64,000 bases of DNA from Corythucha ciliata (GCA_038030265.1 CM075942.1:1116001-1180000); one strand, 5' to 3'. Shown: positions 33,251-45,005, counted from the first letter of the stretch. The notes: generated from the sequence alone by a model not told the origin. Program-made: numbers and translations.

Positions 33251-33854
33251 TTTGGATGTGCCGATACTCGTGGATCGGGAACGAGGAACCTAATCTCGGG
33301 GAGTATCGGGAACGAACTGTTACAAGTTCCAAGACGTTTACGATACTGCTCAGTGGCGCTACTGGCGGGAACGGTGAGAATCTTGTCTCTACCACTTCTC
33401 TGAAAAAAACTTTTAAAGGAGGATTTTGCTAGTTACCGATACCGATCCATTTCCACCGATATTTTTTCGCTTCCCGATACTCGTAACTTCACCCGTTACC
33501 GATCCAAGCGGGCGCTTGGAACGCTTTCTATAATATTCGTTCCCGATACTGGAGCAGTGAAACTTCAAAACGTTACCGATCCACGTGAGTTCCATCCCCG
33601 CTTGGAACGCTTTCGTTATTTCGTTCCCGATACTCAGAACGTTACCGTAGAACGTTACTGTAGAAATGCAGGAAAGATATACTTAACTAATCTATACCAA
33701 ACAAAAAAGAAAGACAAATATGAGTACAGTACAACAAATTCTAGAGTATCGGTAACTGGAACAGTATCGGTAGTGAGGAACTGTTCCACAGGCGGAGCAG
33801 TAACGGTTTGGAACGGTGACAAGAAGAGGAAATAACTGGATCGGCACATCCCTA
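33251..33854. mobile_element. hAT-like MITE rich in CGATAC and GGAACG words
   Basis: The left side begins with GGATGTGCCGATAC and the right side ends GGATCGGCACATCCCTA, forming inverted ends. Inside, words such as GTTCCCGATACT, GTTACCGATCC and GGAACG recur many times in both orientations. No target duplication is apparent and no gene is present. Confidence 0.6.
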
Positions 33855-34719
33855 GCTCCGATGTCTTTTGGGGCGAGTGGTCACTCACTCTCTCTCTCTC
33901 GTCTGTCGTCTGTGGTCTGCCTGTAGTCGCGCTGATCATATAGTCAGTGGGTGGTTTCCACCCACTCGGGTGTCTCAGCGGGTTTGCCGTTCGGTGGTTC
34001 CCTTTCCGACTTTTCCCCACTTTGAAGCATACCAGGCCGACTTTTTTTTCTTTTTTTTTTCGTAGTGAGTAGGGACTAGGGACACGCCGCGGCGTTCTTT
34101 TTACCAGGTGGTAAGACCTTCCCGCACAACACGTTCCTCGTGACCTCAAGAGGCCTATCTTCTCATTCAGTTGATATTGCTTCTCACCGTTCTCTGTCGT
34201 TTTTCGTTGTTATAATTAAATTCCCCTCAAGGGGAGATTGCATTTTAGTAAGTATATATAAGATTCACGACATTCGGACAGCTGATACGAAGAGAAAGAA
34301 CCCCCTTCCCACCCCTTTAACGGAGTAGACGAGGTAAGATTGGAGGAGGGTCGAGGAAACACATGTACAACTCCCCCTTAATATTGAACTATTCAAGTAA
34401 AAATAAAAAAAAAAGTGTGCCGTTATTACCCACAGTCGTCTTACGTTTGTATTGTCTTTTGGCTCAATTTATGTCGCCAAGCATATCGACCCGGGTACTC
34501 CCTTGGTTAAAAGGGGCCTCGTGGTTACTGTACGGGATTAGCATGATGATTTTGCCATTTTGAGTGATTTATGTGCAATGTTTGGTGTCGCAATGAATAG
34601 AAATAGTACAGTAAAAAAAAGCTTGAAAAAGTCAGAATAGCGGTACATTTCTGCCTTTTTTCAAATGTGGCTAAATTCCTATTGATGCATTCCTCCCGGA
34701 TTCGAAGAGTCCGCAACGA
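33855..34719. other. no gene seen
   Basis: Mixed sequence with a T-rich run near 34041-34060. No coding motif on either strand. Confidence 0.35.
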
Positions 34720-34925
34720 TATGGGGTGGCAAACATAATTTTAAAGGAGGGTAGACATTTTCATATTTGCACAAAAATTTTTCCTGAGGCAGCAAATTTC
34801 CACCCGTCCTCTTTGAATTAAATCTTACGGTAATTGAGAAGACGGGTGAAAATGAGCTATCCCGATGCAAAATTTCATGTAAATGGAAAACGCTATAAGT
34901 CATAAGCTTTGTAACAGTTAATTCG
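34720..34925. mobile_element. fold-back MITE with GACGGGTGG arms, copy 1
   Basis: An imperfect hairpin centred on TTCCACCCGTC near 34799 and GAAGACGGGTG near 34838, with GTAAATGGAAAACGCTAT to the right. The same arrangement recurs at 44320-44490. Confidence 0.55.
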
Positions 34926-35675
34926 GCAAAAATTGAACGAAATAAAAGGGTTGACATTATTAGTAAAAGCGCTTAAACGGCGAGGAATAGTGGGCGCGAA
35001 AAATTGTAGCCATAGGAGCCGACGTTGTTTTTCCACCATTATTACGAATAGGCCTCATTACGACCTTTGTACCGTGAGATACTATTGTCCACACAGGCGA
35101 GACTGCCTGAAAGGAAAGGGGACAGTGACTTGAGTTTGAGAGAGAGACGTGCTGTCCTGACCGTTGGTCTTGGAAATTAATTTTCCATTCACTGAGTGTG
35201 AGCCTCTGATCCTGACTTAGTGCATTTACCCCACCCCCCTCAGTATTACATAGCGTTTAGGTAGGGCTAATGCTCCACTCATCAACTTTATTGAACAAAC
35301 GTCTTATATTAAACATGATAATTTACCATTGGCTACAGGCGGGCCACTGTGGATGGCTCCGAAGTGACCCGCAGGCCCTGGGTAGGCCACCCTTGCCCAA
35401 GACGGTCACGCTCTTGATAAAATGCTGGATCCGAGTGATTGATTCAAGCTTGATTGATCGTGTAGAAACCGGTTTGATGGGCAACAGCAACAAGAGTCAA
35501 ATAACGTTAAGCTGCCATTGTCTTGAACTTCTTGAAGTCATTTTAATCTTTGTTCGCGCTTACATCTTCTTTTTCTCAATACTTCTTCACTACTTCTGAG
35601 AAGAATACGTTTTGATTAAAAGATTGACAGCATCACTGAAGGATGGCTTCAATCAACTCCCCGAAGAATTTGATA
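34926..35675. other. no gene seen
   Basis: No domain and no clear repeat. The word AAAATGCTGGATCC near 35418 resembles a MITE terminus seen near 43540, but no partner end was found. Confidence 0.35.
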
Positions 35676-35677
35676 TA

Positions 35678-38367
35678 CAGGGTGGTTCGGGATAAGTGTG
35701 ACAAAAATTTATGGCTAAAACTACGTCAAAAGTGGAGTAGAATGCGACCTTCGCGGATGTCCTACCTTCATTTTCCTAGGAGTTATGATTTTTTTAGTGT
35801 TTTTATTTCCTAACTGAATTTGCTCCAGAAAAACGTAGATTGCTCGACTTCGGTTACGATTTCCTAAAAAAGTGACCACAGTTTCGGAAACTATGGAAGA
35901 TTTCCCGTGCAATGATTGTCATTACATTGTTCAAAAGCATCACCAACCACTAGAGATCTGACATTTTTCCAACGAAATTCAAAAAATCTCAAATTCTGTG
36001 GGCTAGAAAATCATATGCTATTTCCAGACGGTTACCTGAAACGTCTGGCCAAGTATCACAAAAACTTGCCCAGTGTCTGAGCTTTCCAATGGTGCCCTCA
36101 CGATCCAAATCATCAATCTCCTTCGACACAAAAAATACCTTTTTAGATAAAAAACCGTGAGTTTTATGTTTCCAAAATGTCAACTGTTTTAAATTTTCCG
36201 GCAGCCATTTTCCTTCGTTTTCATCTTCTTCTTCTTGAGATGTGTCAGAAACTGATAATTTTATGATTTTTTAGTAGGACCAGCTCATTTGCGTTCTCTC
36301 CTCCCCCACCGCCACTACCTATTTGTGAGCCTTGTTAAATTCTCTTTATTTTCGTTGATCAATAAAATAAGGTACTCATGAATTCAAGAATGAATTTAAC
36401 TTTTCACTCTTCTCATTCATCATAGTTTAAATAAGAACTTACTATGGAAAATTCAAGCATAACTTTTACAATTGGAAAAAATTTAAAAAAACTATGAATA
36501 ATTTTCAAAATGACCACCTCGATTTCTAAGGCATGCTCTAGCTCTCTTTCGCATGGCTCTCACTGTCACGCGCGTAGAGAGATTTTCCCTCAGCTTTTGG
36601 GCGGCGACTGTAATTCTCTCCTTCAACTGGTCGACGTCATAAATGGGTACGGAATAGACTTCTTGTTTCAAAAATCCCCATACATAAAAATCCAGAGGTG
36701 TGAGACCGGGAGACCTTGGAGGCCATGGGATAACTCCTCCTCGACCAATCCACTCTCTGAAATTTTCATTTTCATTGAGCCACCGTCTCACGTTAATTGA
36801 ATAGTGCGCGGGAGCTCCGTCCTCCAGAAATTACCATTAAAATTGAAAATAGCAAGAATTTTTCTGAAATACCTGTTGAAAAATAAGATTGGCGCGTACC
36901 CCTAATGGTACATCTTCCAGCAGACCGTTTAATTCATTTTCGAGGAATGCCAGGTACATCGACCCCGTTAAGGTGCCTTCGAAAAATTTTGGACCAATTA
37001 GGAGGTTACCAATCACGCCAGCCCAAACGTTAACTGAGAATTTCCTTTGGAAGGAATTTTCCCGGGTCGCATGGGGGTTTTCGTCAGACCACGAATGGCA
37101 ATTGTGAAAGTTGAAAACACCCTCCCGAGTGAATTGTGACTCGTCCGTCCACAGAATTTTTTGAAAAAAATTTCTCTCCTCTCGATCTCTTTGTAGGAGC
37201 AAGTTACAAAACTGCTCCCTTCGCACGAAGTCGCCGGGTTCTAGGCCTTGCACAGGCGTAAAGTGGTAAGGCCGAAAGTCGTACTTATGAAGCGCCGTCA
37301 AAACCGTTTTGTGGGAAACTCCCAGTTCCCGCCCCATCGTTCGGGAACTTACTGTAGGCTCTTCCTCTACTCTATTCAGTATGTAATCATAGATTTCGTC
37401 CCTCACAGGCGCCTGTGCCTCCCGTGACCTCCGCTGAACCCCGCCAGTCTCTAGAAGGCGCTGATGTAAGCGCGTGAACGCAGCAGCGCTGGGTACACGA
37501 CGATTTGGATATCGAGCTCGATACTCCACCTGAGCAGCACGAGCACTGCACCCACAGTACCCGTAAACGAGGTGCATTTCGACGTATTCTCTCACAGTGA
37601 ATTCAGCCATTTTTACGGAAATTGCACTCACAGATGCGTTCAACAGTAGAGAGTCGACCGTTTTTCAAGTTTGAGGCCATGTTTTGTGAGATAGGTTCAA
37701 CTCTAAACTGGGTTCACCAATACTTTATGAACGCGGCGGGGGAGGAGAGAAAGCAAATGAGCAGGTCTTGCTAACAAATCATAAAATTATCAGTTTCTGA
37801 CACATTTCAAGAAGAAGAAGATGAAAACGAAGGAAAATGGCTGCCGGAAAATTTAAAACAGTTGACATTTTGGAAACATGAAACTCACGGTTTTTTATCT
37901 AAAAAGGGATTTTTTGCGTCGAAGGAGATTGATGATTTAGATCGTGAGGGCACCATTGGAAAGCTCAGACACTGGGCAAGTTTTTGTGATACTTGGCCAG
38001 ACGTTTCAGGTAACCGTCTGGAAATAGCATATGATTTTCTAGCCCAAAGAATTTGAGATTTTTTGAATTTCGTGGGAAAAATGCCAGATCTCTAGTGGTT
38101 GGTGATGCTTTTGAACAATGTAATGACAATCATTGCACGGGAAATCTTCCATAGTTTCCGAAACTGTGGTCACTTTTTTAGGAAATCGTAACCGAAGTCG
38201 AGCAATCTACATTTTTCTGGAGCAAATTCAGTTAGGAAATAAAAACACTAAAAAAACCATAACTCCTAGGAAAATGAAGGTAGGACTTCCGCGAAGGTCG
38301 CATTCTACTCCACTTTTGACGTAGTTTTAGCCAAAAAGTTTTGTCACACTTATCCCGAACCACCCTG
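35678..38367 (-). mobile_element. Tc1/mariner-type element with ~630-bp inverted repeats
   Basis: The element opens CAGGGTGGTTCGGGATAAG and closes CTTATCCCGAACCACCCTG, with TATA on both sides and therefore a TA target (35676-35677 and 38368-38369). The arms pair from the termini to about 36308 and 37735, roughly 630 bp each and about 97 percent alike by eye. Between them lies a complete-looking transposase gene on the minus strand. Arms this long are unusual for Tc1/mariner elements, which often have shorter ones. Confidence 0.9.
36492..37610 (-). CDS. Tc1/mariner-type transposase with a 51-nt intron
   Basis: Exon 1 runs from ATG 37610 to 36873 and exon 2 from 36821 to 36492. The 51 nt between (36822-36872) begin GT, end AG and contain an in-frame TAA; removing them joins LIFQQ exactly to DGAPAHY, giving 355 residues. 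The N-terminal part is a helix-turn-helix region (VYGYCGCSARAAQVEY and following). Catalytic aspartates are in LWTDESQF, DGAPAHY and PGLTPLDF; the last two are 42 residues apart, wider than in classic mariner (34). The protein would bind the element ends and cut and paste them. An upstream in-frame TTG is not used as start because a good ATG follows. An insertion instead of an intron is possible but less likely given the clean borders. Confidence 0.87.
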
Positions 38368-38531
38368 TATAGAATTTGTATATAGCTTTCAAGCTAAGGT
38401 TCGGTCACAGTGATCTTGATTTGTGTTCGACAGCAGCTGCTATTATTACTTAAATACTTATAAATAATTTGAAACTCGTGCATTCCAACTTGGATTTATT
38501 ATACATTTCTGAAGATCTTGGATCAGTGTGA

Positions 38532-39563
38532 CTACACACCATTATTTAATATTGTGGTAGATAAATACGCGATAAACCGTAACGCTGAAATTATTTTATA
38601 TTCATTTTCTCGCAGTGACTTTTTTTTTTTTTTCATTTTCCTCTGCAGAACTTGAATTTCCAGTTTCAATTTTCTTATTTCTAATTTCTTTTTAAATTGT
38701 TCTAGCTGCAGGTTCTCTCTTTCGATTTCCAAATTTTTCTTCCTTTCTTCTTGAACTTCCATGTCTTGTTGCAGACATCTCATTTGGACGTTCAGCGTTT
38801 CTTCTTTCCCTAACAGGACATTTTCTGCTTCTGCTGATGTGCTCTTGTAATGTTGCTCTATGAAATTAATTATTAACAAATTTGATTCCGCAATTACTAA
38901 ATTGAATAAAAAGTATTATTAATATATACCTATGTATTTTAGTTACTTATCATCATCATATTGTTAAATATAAAGTTACTTTTTGCTCTGACAGGAGTGC
39001 TCTTCCTTTGTAGCAGGAGTGCTGGTGTCACAACATCCCATCGTGGTTTTTGATTTTGACTTGAATATTCCTCTGGAACAAAGGAATAATAATTTTTAAA
39101 CCAGCTAGGTCATCAGCCAGTAGGCCATAGAAGAAGATGCCTTTTGTTTTAGAGTACGGACTCGGATCTAGCGAGGCCGCTGGCGCCTAAGCTCTTGCGG
39201 CTCTTACACCATACCCTGCAACTCCATCAGCTGTGCACTTCACACCCGTGCTACGCGGGCGTTTCGGACAATGCGCGGTTTGTCATACGCGCACCGCCGT
39301 GAACGCCCATAAGAAGCCGAGTGAGCCGTGTCACAGCTCGCCACAGCCTTATAGTGTAATGGCCAATAGCTGGATTCGAACCCAGACCCGTAGGGTTGCG
39401 AAGCGAGTATTGTGTCCATTACACCATCGAGGCGCGCCAGAAGATGCCTATAATAATAGTAATAATAATAATTGATAAATGTTATATTTTTAGGGTTTTG
39501 GCTTTTTTTTTTTTTTTTTTTTTTTTTTTTTCTTCTTCTACTTCTTCGTTTCCTGAGCTTTCG

Positions 39564-39611
<48 letters not shown>

Positions 39612-42404
39612 CCAAAACCCTAAAAATATAACATTTATCAAGTATTATGGCTTAAAAACTGATAATATTAATAATAATAATTTCTGGAGGATCCGAAATC
39701 TAATAAGGATCCGAATTCTAATAAGGATTTCTGTTTATCCGACCAAGCAATGGCACTTGTCACTCTGGAAGTTCTGATCCTCACAGATTCATATAACTCA
39801 CTGCAGCTTATACAAGACAGATTTACTAAGAACTCGCTTGCTCAAGCAATCTGCGAAAAGTTGATGAAAATGAGAGATACAGGGCGGAAAACTCGCTTTA
39901 TGTGGGTTCCGAGTCATATGGGGATTCCGGGGAACGAAAAAGTGGACTCACTAGCAAAACTGGCATCTGATAAGAATTACGTCGAGATAGTCCCCGTGAC
40001 ACTGGAGGACGAGAAGTACCACATCAAACGGAGAGTTTGGAACATGTGGCAGACGGAATGGGATTGTAACGGCACACAACTTCGACAGGTTCTCCCCAAA
40101 GTCCAAAACGATCTGTCTGACCTAAAATTGACAAGAAAGGAGAGCATAATATACACGAGACTTAGTATAGGTCATACCAGACTAACGAACGCTTACCATC
40201 TCACTAGAGCTCAGCACCCAATATGTGAGAGCTGTCATGCACCTTTAACAGTAGAACACTTCCTACTAGATTGTCCCTTATATGAAGAAGCCAGAGAAGC
40301 TTGTAGGCTCCCTGAGTCTCTCAATGAAGCTCTTACTCTGGAAAATGCCCCAGTAATTATAAATTACCTGAGAGCCATAGAACTGTACCATGAAATATAA
40401 CTAGTCGGCCCTGTGATACGCAATTCAATAATTGATACTAGTCAAACCAATTAACTGTGATATTAATGAACTGTAGACGATGGAACCAATCTGGTCTCAA
40501 GAATCGGAGAACTAGGTAACAGTCGCGTGCATATCTGGAAACACACACAAAGTATAAGTCCTTAGAAGTGATACAAGATAGAAAAATAAAAATATGTATA
40601 AAGGAAGAAACGGCTACAAAATTTAGACCCACAAAGCATTTGTGAAATTAGTGAATAGAATTCTTACCGTGCAGACGGCTAATAACCACGATGTCGATGC
40701 CAAAAAAAATAAATAAATAATAATAATAACAACAATAATGCTCAATTATTATACGTAGTTCTACCTTGCTGCTGCGAGGTACTTTGGTAGGGAATTTCAA
40801 AAGCCCCAGCACCGTCGGCCTCCGAAGGCTCCTCCATCACGACTTCGTACGTGGTAATTGCCGTTGGAGGTTGGTCTTCCATCGGCGCAACCAACGATAG
40901 TGTATCTATAAATAATTTTACAAAATCAATAATGTACCATTCAATTCACTTCCATTGCATTCCTACAATGACTGATCCGTATAGTATATCCGTAATAATT
41001 ACTACCTGTTCAGCTTTGTAGTTGAGGATGTAAAAATAGGATAGGTAACCAACTCAATAAAATTTAATCACCAATTTTCTGGAACTGCAACGCATCACTG
41101 TCGAAAGTTGCTTTCATTCCTCCCACTGAAAGGCTAATTAACTCCTTTATTTTCCTTTCCGTTTCGTTGAGTGGCTGGCTCATGTTGGAGCCTCCACCAG
41201 TCTTTCGTCCTTCCATCCTAGAAAACCGAAGAGAAGGGATGATTAGGGCAGCTAATGATCTGTGTGAATAGGTATGTTGGCGTAACCGCACTCACGCAAT
41301 GCCAATTGCGTGGAAAACATGATAAAGCACTATTTGTTAGGCAATTGAGGTTTTATTACCATGCAATCATGCATTAACGCTTATAATACCGAGCAAGAGC
41401 CGTAGGCGGATCTAAGGGGATGGGCAGCAGAATTACTCCCTCCCCCCTGGAGCTGTTAAAATCACCCTAATCATAGTGGAGGGATGGTGAGGGAAGGTGG
41501 TAGGGTTGTAAATGGAGAGGGGAGGGGTTTCGATCCCCCCCCCCAGAGAGAGGTGCCAGATCCGCCCTTGGCAGCCAGGGCGGATCTGGCACCTCTCTTA
41601 GGGGGGTGGGGTAATTGAAACCCCTCCCCATCCGCCATTACGCCCCCTCCACCTGCCTATCCCAACCCTCCCATATATTTAGAGCGATTTTGCCAGCTCC
41701 AGGGGGGGGGGGTAATTATGTCCCCCCCTTAGATCCGCCTAGGCAGGAGCCCTATTCAGAGTTGTTGGGGAAAAATGCCGAAATCAGGTTTCAAGGACGC
41801 CGAATAAGAAATAACATGATAACCCGTACATGAGGGATTTCTCCCGACAACTCAGAATAGGCGGGGGCATGGATAGTGAGTAACCCATGCTACTACTACA
41901 CACTATCCACTGGAGATAGTTACGAGTGAGAAAGGACGAGTTGGTAAGGTGGTTTCTGCTAGCTCGGCACTCTAAACACGCTGATTTCTTTATTGTTCTC
42001 ATCCCCAACAACCACGTTCACTCACCATCCCTGACTCCGTCATATCTCCCCACTCAACGAACCGCACGTTTTCTTTGTCACTGAAATAGCTCTCGGAATC
42101 AATAATTATTATTTATGTGATAGTAGAACTTACATTATTTCCGCATTCTTCTTTCTGACGGACTTTTTTAAATTCTTGTACTTTAGCTGGAGCTGCTCTG
42201 CCGTACGGGGGACCAGAAGTCCGACGCTGTTAAATTCGCCTCCTTCCAGCTTGCTTCTTTCTCCTTCCACATAACACGGTCAGTTTTTATGTTTTCTAAT
42301 GTCGCTTTTCTTTTCGACACGAGCTCCACGAGCAATTCTTCTTCTCGTTTCGAAAAATTCGCATTCCGCTTTCTTTTATTGTTATTATTCGAACTTCCTT
42401 CCAT
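38532..42404 (-). CDS. Myb/SANT-like DNA-binding protein, five exons
   Basis: Exon model on the minus strand: 42404-42134, 41217-41072, 40905-40765, 39072-38947, 38857-38532, all with GT..AG borders and matching phases. Exon 1 encodes an acidic-basic Myb/SANT-like domain (NFSKREEELLVELVSKRK to AEQLQLKYKNLKKSVRKK), as in nuclear proteins related to Harbinger-associated Myb-like factors. Exon 3 is acidic and Gln-rich; exon 5 is a long Glu/Lys coiled coil, probably for dimer formation. One base appears to be missing in exon 1 near 42232-42238: the frame before it (SWKEA) and after it (EFNSVGLLVPRT) differ by one. With that base the product would be about 336 residues. It may be a sequencing error or a recent disabling change. 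The large intron 3 (39073-40764) has taken up a SINE and a truncated non-LTR element. Confidence 0.75.
39143..39438 (-). mobile_element. tRNA-derived SINE with perfect 11-bp TSD
   Basis: The element is flanked by AGAAGATGCCT at 39132-39142 and 39439-39449. On the minus strand its head has an A box TGGTGTAATGG and a perfect B box GGTTCGAATCC, so it carries a polymerase III promoter. The head does not pair well as an acceptor stem, so it is not a functional tRNA. The body is about 220 bp with an A-rich end at 39143. It sits in intron 3 of the Myb/SANT-like gene. Confidence 0.88.
39473..39640. repeat. inverted repeat with long poly-T and poly-A
   Basis: The 30-bp left arm (39473-39502, with TTTTTAGGGTTTTGGC) is repeated in reverse complement at 39611-39640. 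Between them lie about 29 T, a C/T-rich stretch, and about 45 A. It could be a head-to-head pair of retroelement tails or an assembly artefact at homopolymers. Confidence 0.8.
39737..40737 (+). pseudogene. 5'-truncated non-LTR retrotransposon (RNase H end)
   Basis: The frame to the stop at 40400 encodes the end of a pol protein. It has LILTDSYNSL (RNase H, second half), FMWVPSHMGIPGNEKVDSLA with the last catalytic Asp, and a Cys/His motif CESCHAPLTVEHFLLDC at the C terminus. The endonuclease, the reverse transcriptase and the start of RNase H are missing, as is usual for 5'-truncated copies. An A/TAA-rich tail ends near 40737. It lies in an intron of the Myb/SANT-like gene in the opposite orientation. 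Confidence 0.82.
41403..41742. mobile_element. compound head-to-head MITE
   Basis: Outer inverted ends TAGGCGGATCTA and TAGATCCGCCTA enclose two inner inverted ends (AGAGAGGTGCCAGATCCGCC and its complement near 41550-41600). The halves mirror each other with C/G-rich runs. It looks like two copies of one MITE facing each other. Confidence 0.65.
41751..41864. repeat. small hairpin element
   Basis: Arms CCTATTCAGAGTTGTTGGG and CCCGACAACTCAGAATAGG pair with two mismatches around a loop of about 75 bp. Probably a short MITE; it adjoins the compound MITE. Confidence 0.5.
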
Positions 42405-43171
42405 TTCCAAATAATAGGTAGTCGAAGAAATCAAATAGACAAACACGGCTTGAAATGAACAGAAATACATTTCAGTGATCATACGGTCTCTCACCCGAAA
42501 ATTATAACTGTATAAGGCTTTGTTATGAAAAGTCGACCCCATCGAAGTCTTTACTCCTGAGCATGCCCCCCCCCCCCCAAAGTTCGAATTATCTCCTGGA
42601 AAAGTTGAAATAATGTCGACAAAATGTCTTCATCGTCGACGTAGTAAAGTGTATGGAGGAAAACCCGAAGGTTTGGTAACTCTCACCTCAAATTACTGGT
42701 GAAACGGAAGCTTTCTTTACTCGAAGGCACTCCAAACTCCAAGTGTTAACTAACCTACACTCCAACACCGGACCGACTGAAATCTACCCTGAGGATTTGA
42801 CGATTTTTTTTTTAACCCTGATATTTCAGGTTCGAGTTACGGGTTAGTCCCCCCCTTAGAGTTAGTCTTAAGCTGAAGGTTAGTAAGAGCTCTTATAACC
42901 TCGAGACACCCTTAAGGGGGGGTTTCAGAAAATCGAGAGGCCGTAGTTGACGGTGGCGCACTGCGGGATTTCCTTGAAGTAAGAGGGTAATGTTGTGAAA
43001 CGGTGACTTATGGAAAGGGGTCGAAGGGGTCTCTCTTCTCTCCGTCTTCTTCTTTTTTTTGTCAAGAACCAAGAAGGAGACGCGATAAGTTCCACACGCT
43101 AGGCATCGAGTAAAAATCCGGCAACGCTCAATTCTGAAGGCCACCATTCTTCATTTCACTTCGCTTACAGT
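42405..43171. other. upstream of the Myb/SANT-like gene; no gene seen
   Basis: The promoter of the minus-strand gene should lie just right of 42404. I cannot name a TATA box. Poly-C runs lie near 42570 and 42852. No domain-bearing frame. Confidence 0.35.
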
Positions 43172-43179
43172 GAGACTCG

Positions 43180-43561
43180 CAGTGGCGGATCCACGTGTCA
43201 TAATAAGGCCATAATAATAATAATAAATAAGAAATAAATACAAAAAATGAAAAATAGAGGTAAGAAAATGAACAAAATTATTAAATTAAGTTTGAAAGAG
43301 CGAGCGAATCGACAGTTATCACAACACTACAAAAGCAGCAGGAAAATTCATAAGAAACTCAGGGTGGGGAAAGGACCTCCCTCTCCCGCTGAAGATTTTG
43401 ATTTCATTCTTCCGGGAAAAGAAACACGAAAAATGGCTCCTATACATATATCTTTCTTTTTCACTGGAGGTGTAAAATCCCCCCCCCCTCTCTTTCCAGG
43501 GAGTTGATAATTTTTGCTTCGACCCCCCCCCCCCTTTGATAAAATGCTGGATACGCCACTG
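43180..43561. mobile_element. hAT-type MITE with 8-bp TSD
   Basis: It opens CAGTGGCGGATCCA and closes TGGATACGCCACTG. It is flanked by the perfect direct repeat GAGACTCG (43172-43179 and 43562-43569), the size expected for hAT elements. C-rich runs lie inside near 43480 and 43527. No transposase. Confidence 0.88.
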
Positions 43562-43569
43562 GAGACTCG

Positions 43570-44319
43570 GAAAAAGGAGTGCACTTTTTCAAACACAAAA
43601 TATAAGCGTCCTGGTAAACACAATATTAATTTATAGGTACTCCATGAACATTTTAAAAATCCAAGACATATTATGCAATGTTGACATGAGGTTGCCAGAT
43701 CACCGGTTTTTGCCAGGAGTCTCCGGGAACTGTGACCCGTTCTCCGATCTGGCCGAAAATATTTCCGGGCCAAAAAATCTGTCGCATTTATTGGGAAAGT
43801 AACAACAAATCTCTACCTATTATTTTCATTTTTATCTCTTGGTAGACAGATGCTGCTATTGCAAGGGCAAGGGCCAGCTTTAACCGTAAAAGGTTCAAAC
43901 TACAATAAAGTCCCGACCATAATAATGTTCCGACCATGAGAAAGTTCCGACCAAATAACTGCCCCTCCTCGGCCCTTCCGCATGCCAAGAAAATAAAATT
44001 TTCCCTCAGACTCACTTGATCCAGCAAATTAAAATTTACATTCTGTAATCCCCCCCCGACAGGGTGTCCCTGTGCATATTCCTTGACTGCCCTCTGGGAA
44101 TACTCTCAGATTGCCCTCATGGGATATTCCCAAGGAAGTTGAGCCGTCTCGGCGAATAACGAACAAAATATTTTTCAATTTTCGGTTGGTCGGTTTCTTG
44201 GCAATGCTAGAAATTGATTAGTGCTTTGCTCGTTATTTGGCAAACACCGCATGTGCATGTGCATGGCTTAAGTGTAATCACTGGGGAAACTACATTTATC
44301 ACGGCCTGTGGTGGAAATC
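43570..44319. other. no gene seen
   Basis: Mixed sequence with short repeated phrases (GTCCCGACCAT, GTTCCGACCA near 43910-43950) and a poly-C run near 44049. Nothing assignable. Confidence 0.35.
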
Positions 44320-44490
44320 TCAATGAGGCCTCTTATGGCGTTTTCTATTTACATAAAATTCCGCTCTGGAGCTGAGCATTTCCACCCGTCTTCTCCGTTA
44401 CCATATGATGTAATTCAGAGAAGACGGGTGGAAGTGCTCGCCTCCAGAACAGAATTTTATGGAAATGGAAAACGCTATCAGTCTCTAAAT
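44320..44490. mobile_element. fold-back MITE with GACGGGTGG arms, copy 2
   Basis: Imperfect hairpin with TTCCACCCGTCTTCTC and GAGAAGACGGGTGGAA near its centre, and GCGTTTTCTATTTACATAAA paired with TGGAAATGGAAAACGC further out. The same family as 34720-34925 and better preserved. Confidence 0.65.
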
Positions 44491-44539
44491 TAACAAGAAA
44501 TATAATTAATTTTTATGTATCGTTAAATTATGGGTTTTT

Positions 44540-45005
44540 CTCAATTTAAGCGATAAGCATTTTTTCTCAATTTTGGTAACGATTCAGCGCTTTTCCAAAT
44601 TTTTGCAGTTATTATCGATGTCGTCACAATTGGGCAAAAATTAGCACTTTGTACACATTTAGCCAGGAGTTAGCGCTTTTTCTCCATTTTAGCAGTGAAT
44701 TACTGTTTTTATCCATTTGGGCAACGAATTAGCGATGTTTTTTCTTTTTGAGCAGTGTATTAATGGATTTATTCGCATTTAGCCTCGAATTTGCACTTTC
44801 CCTCAATTTTAGCAGTAAATTAGCGCTATTTCTCCACATTAGCAGCGAATGGGCTATGTATTCACATAATAGCAATGAATTAGCGCTTAGCCTCAATTTT
44901 AGCCCCGAATGAGCGCCACTCAATTTCACGCCACATGGCGTTGGCTCCAGAAATCGTTGATTGTGTTTTCTCAATTCTAGCTTTAAATGAGTGCTTTTGA
45001 TTTAA
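44540..45005 (+). repeat. minisatellite, ~34-bp unit (TTAGCGCTTTTTCTCAATTT)
   Basis: Degenerate units of about 33-36 bp recur, each with variants of TTAGCGCTTTTTCTCAATTT followed by TAGC and GTGAA. Further blocks are at 45400-45690 and 55838-56010 in this orientation and at 56205-56823 inverted. Confidence 0.75.

Noticed and set aside
33655..34149. 164-codon minus-strand frame as a gene
   Set aside because: It overlaps the word-rich MITE at 33251-33854 and has no domain.
39364..39438. tRNA gene on the minus strand
   Set aside because: A and B boxes are good, but the acceptor stem does not pair and an 11-bp target duplication encloses a longer element, so it is a SINE head.
42183..42542. Start of the Myb/SANT-like protein at 42542
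   Set aside because: That start is a longer reading with a non-conserved N terminus and a non-consensus codon context; the ATG at 42404 directly precedes the conserved region.
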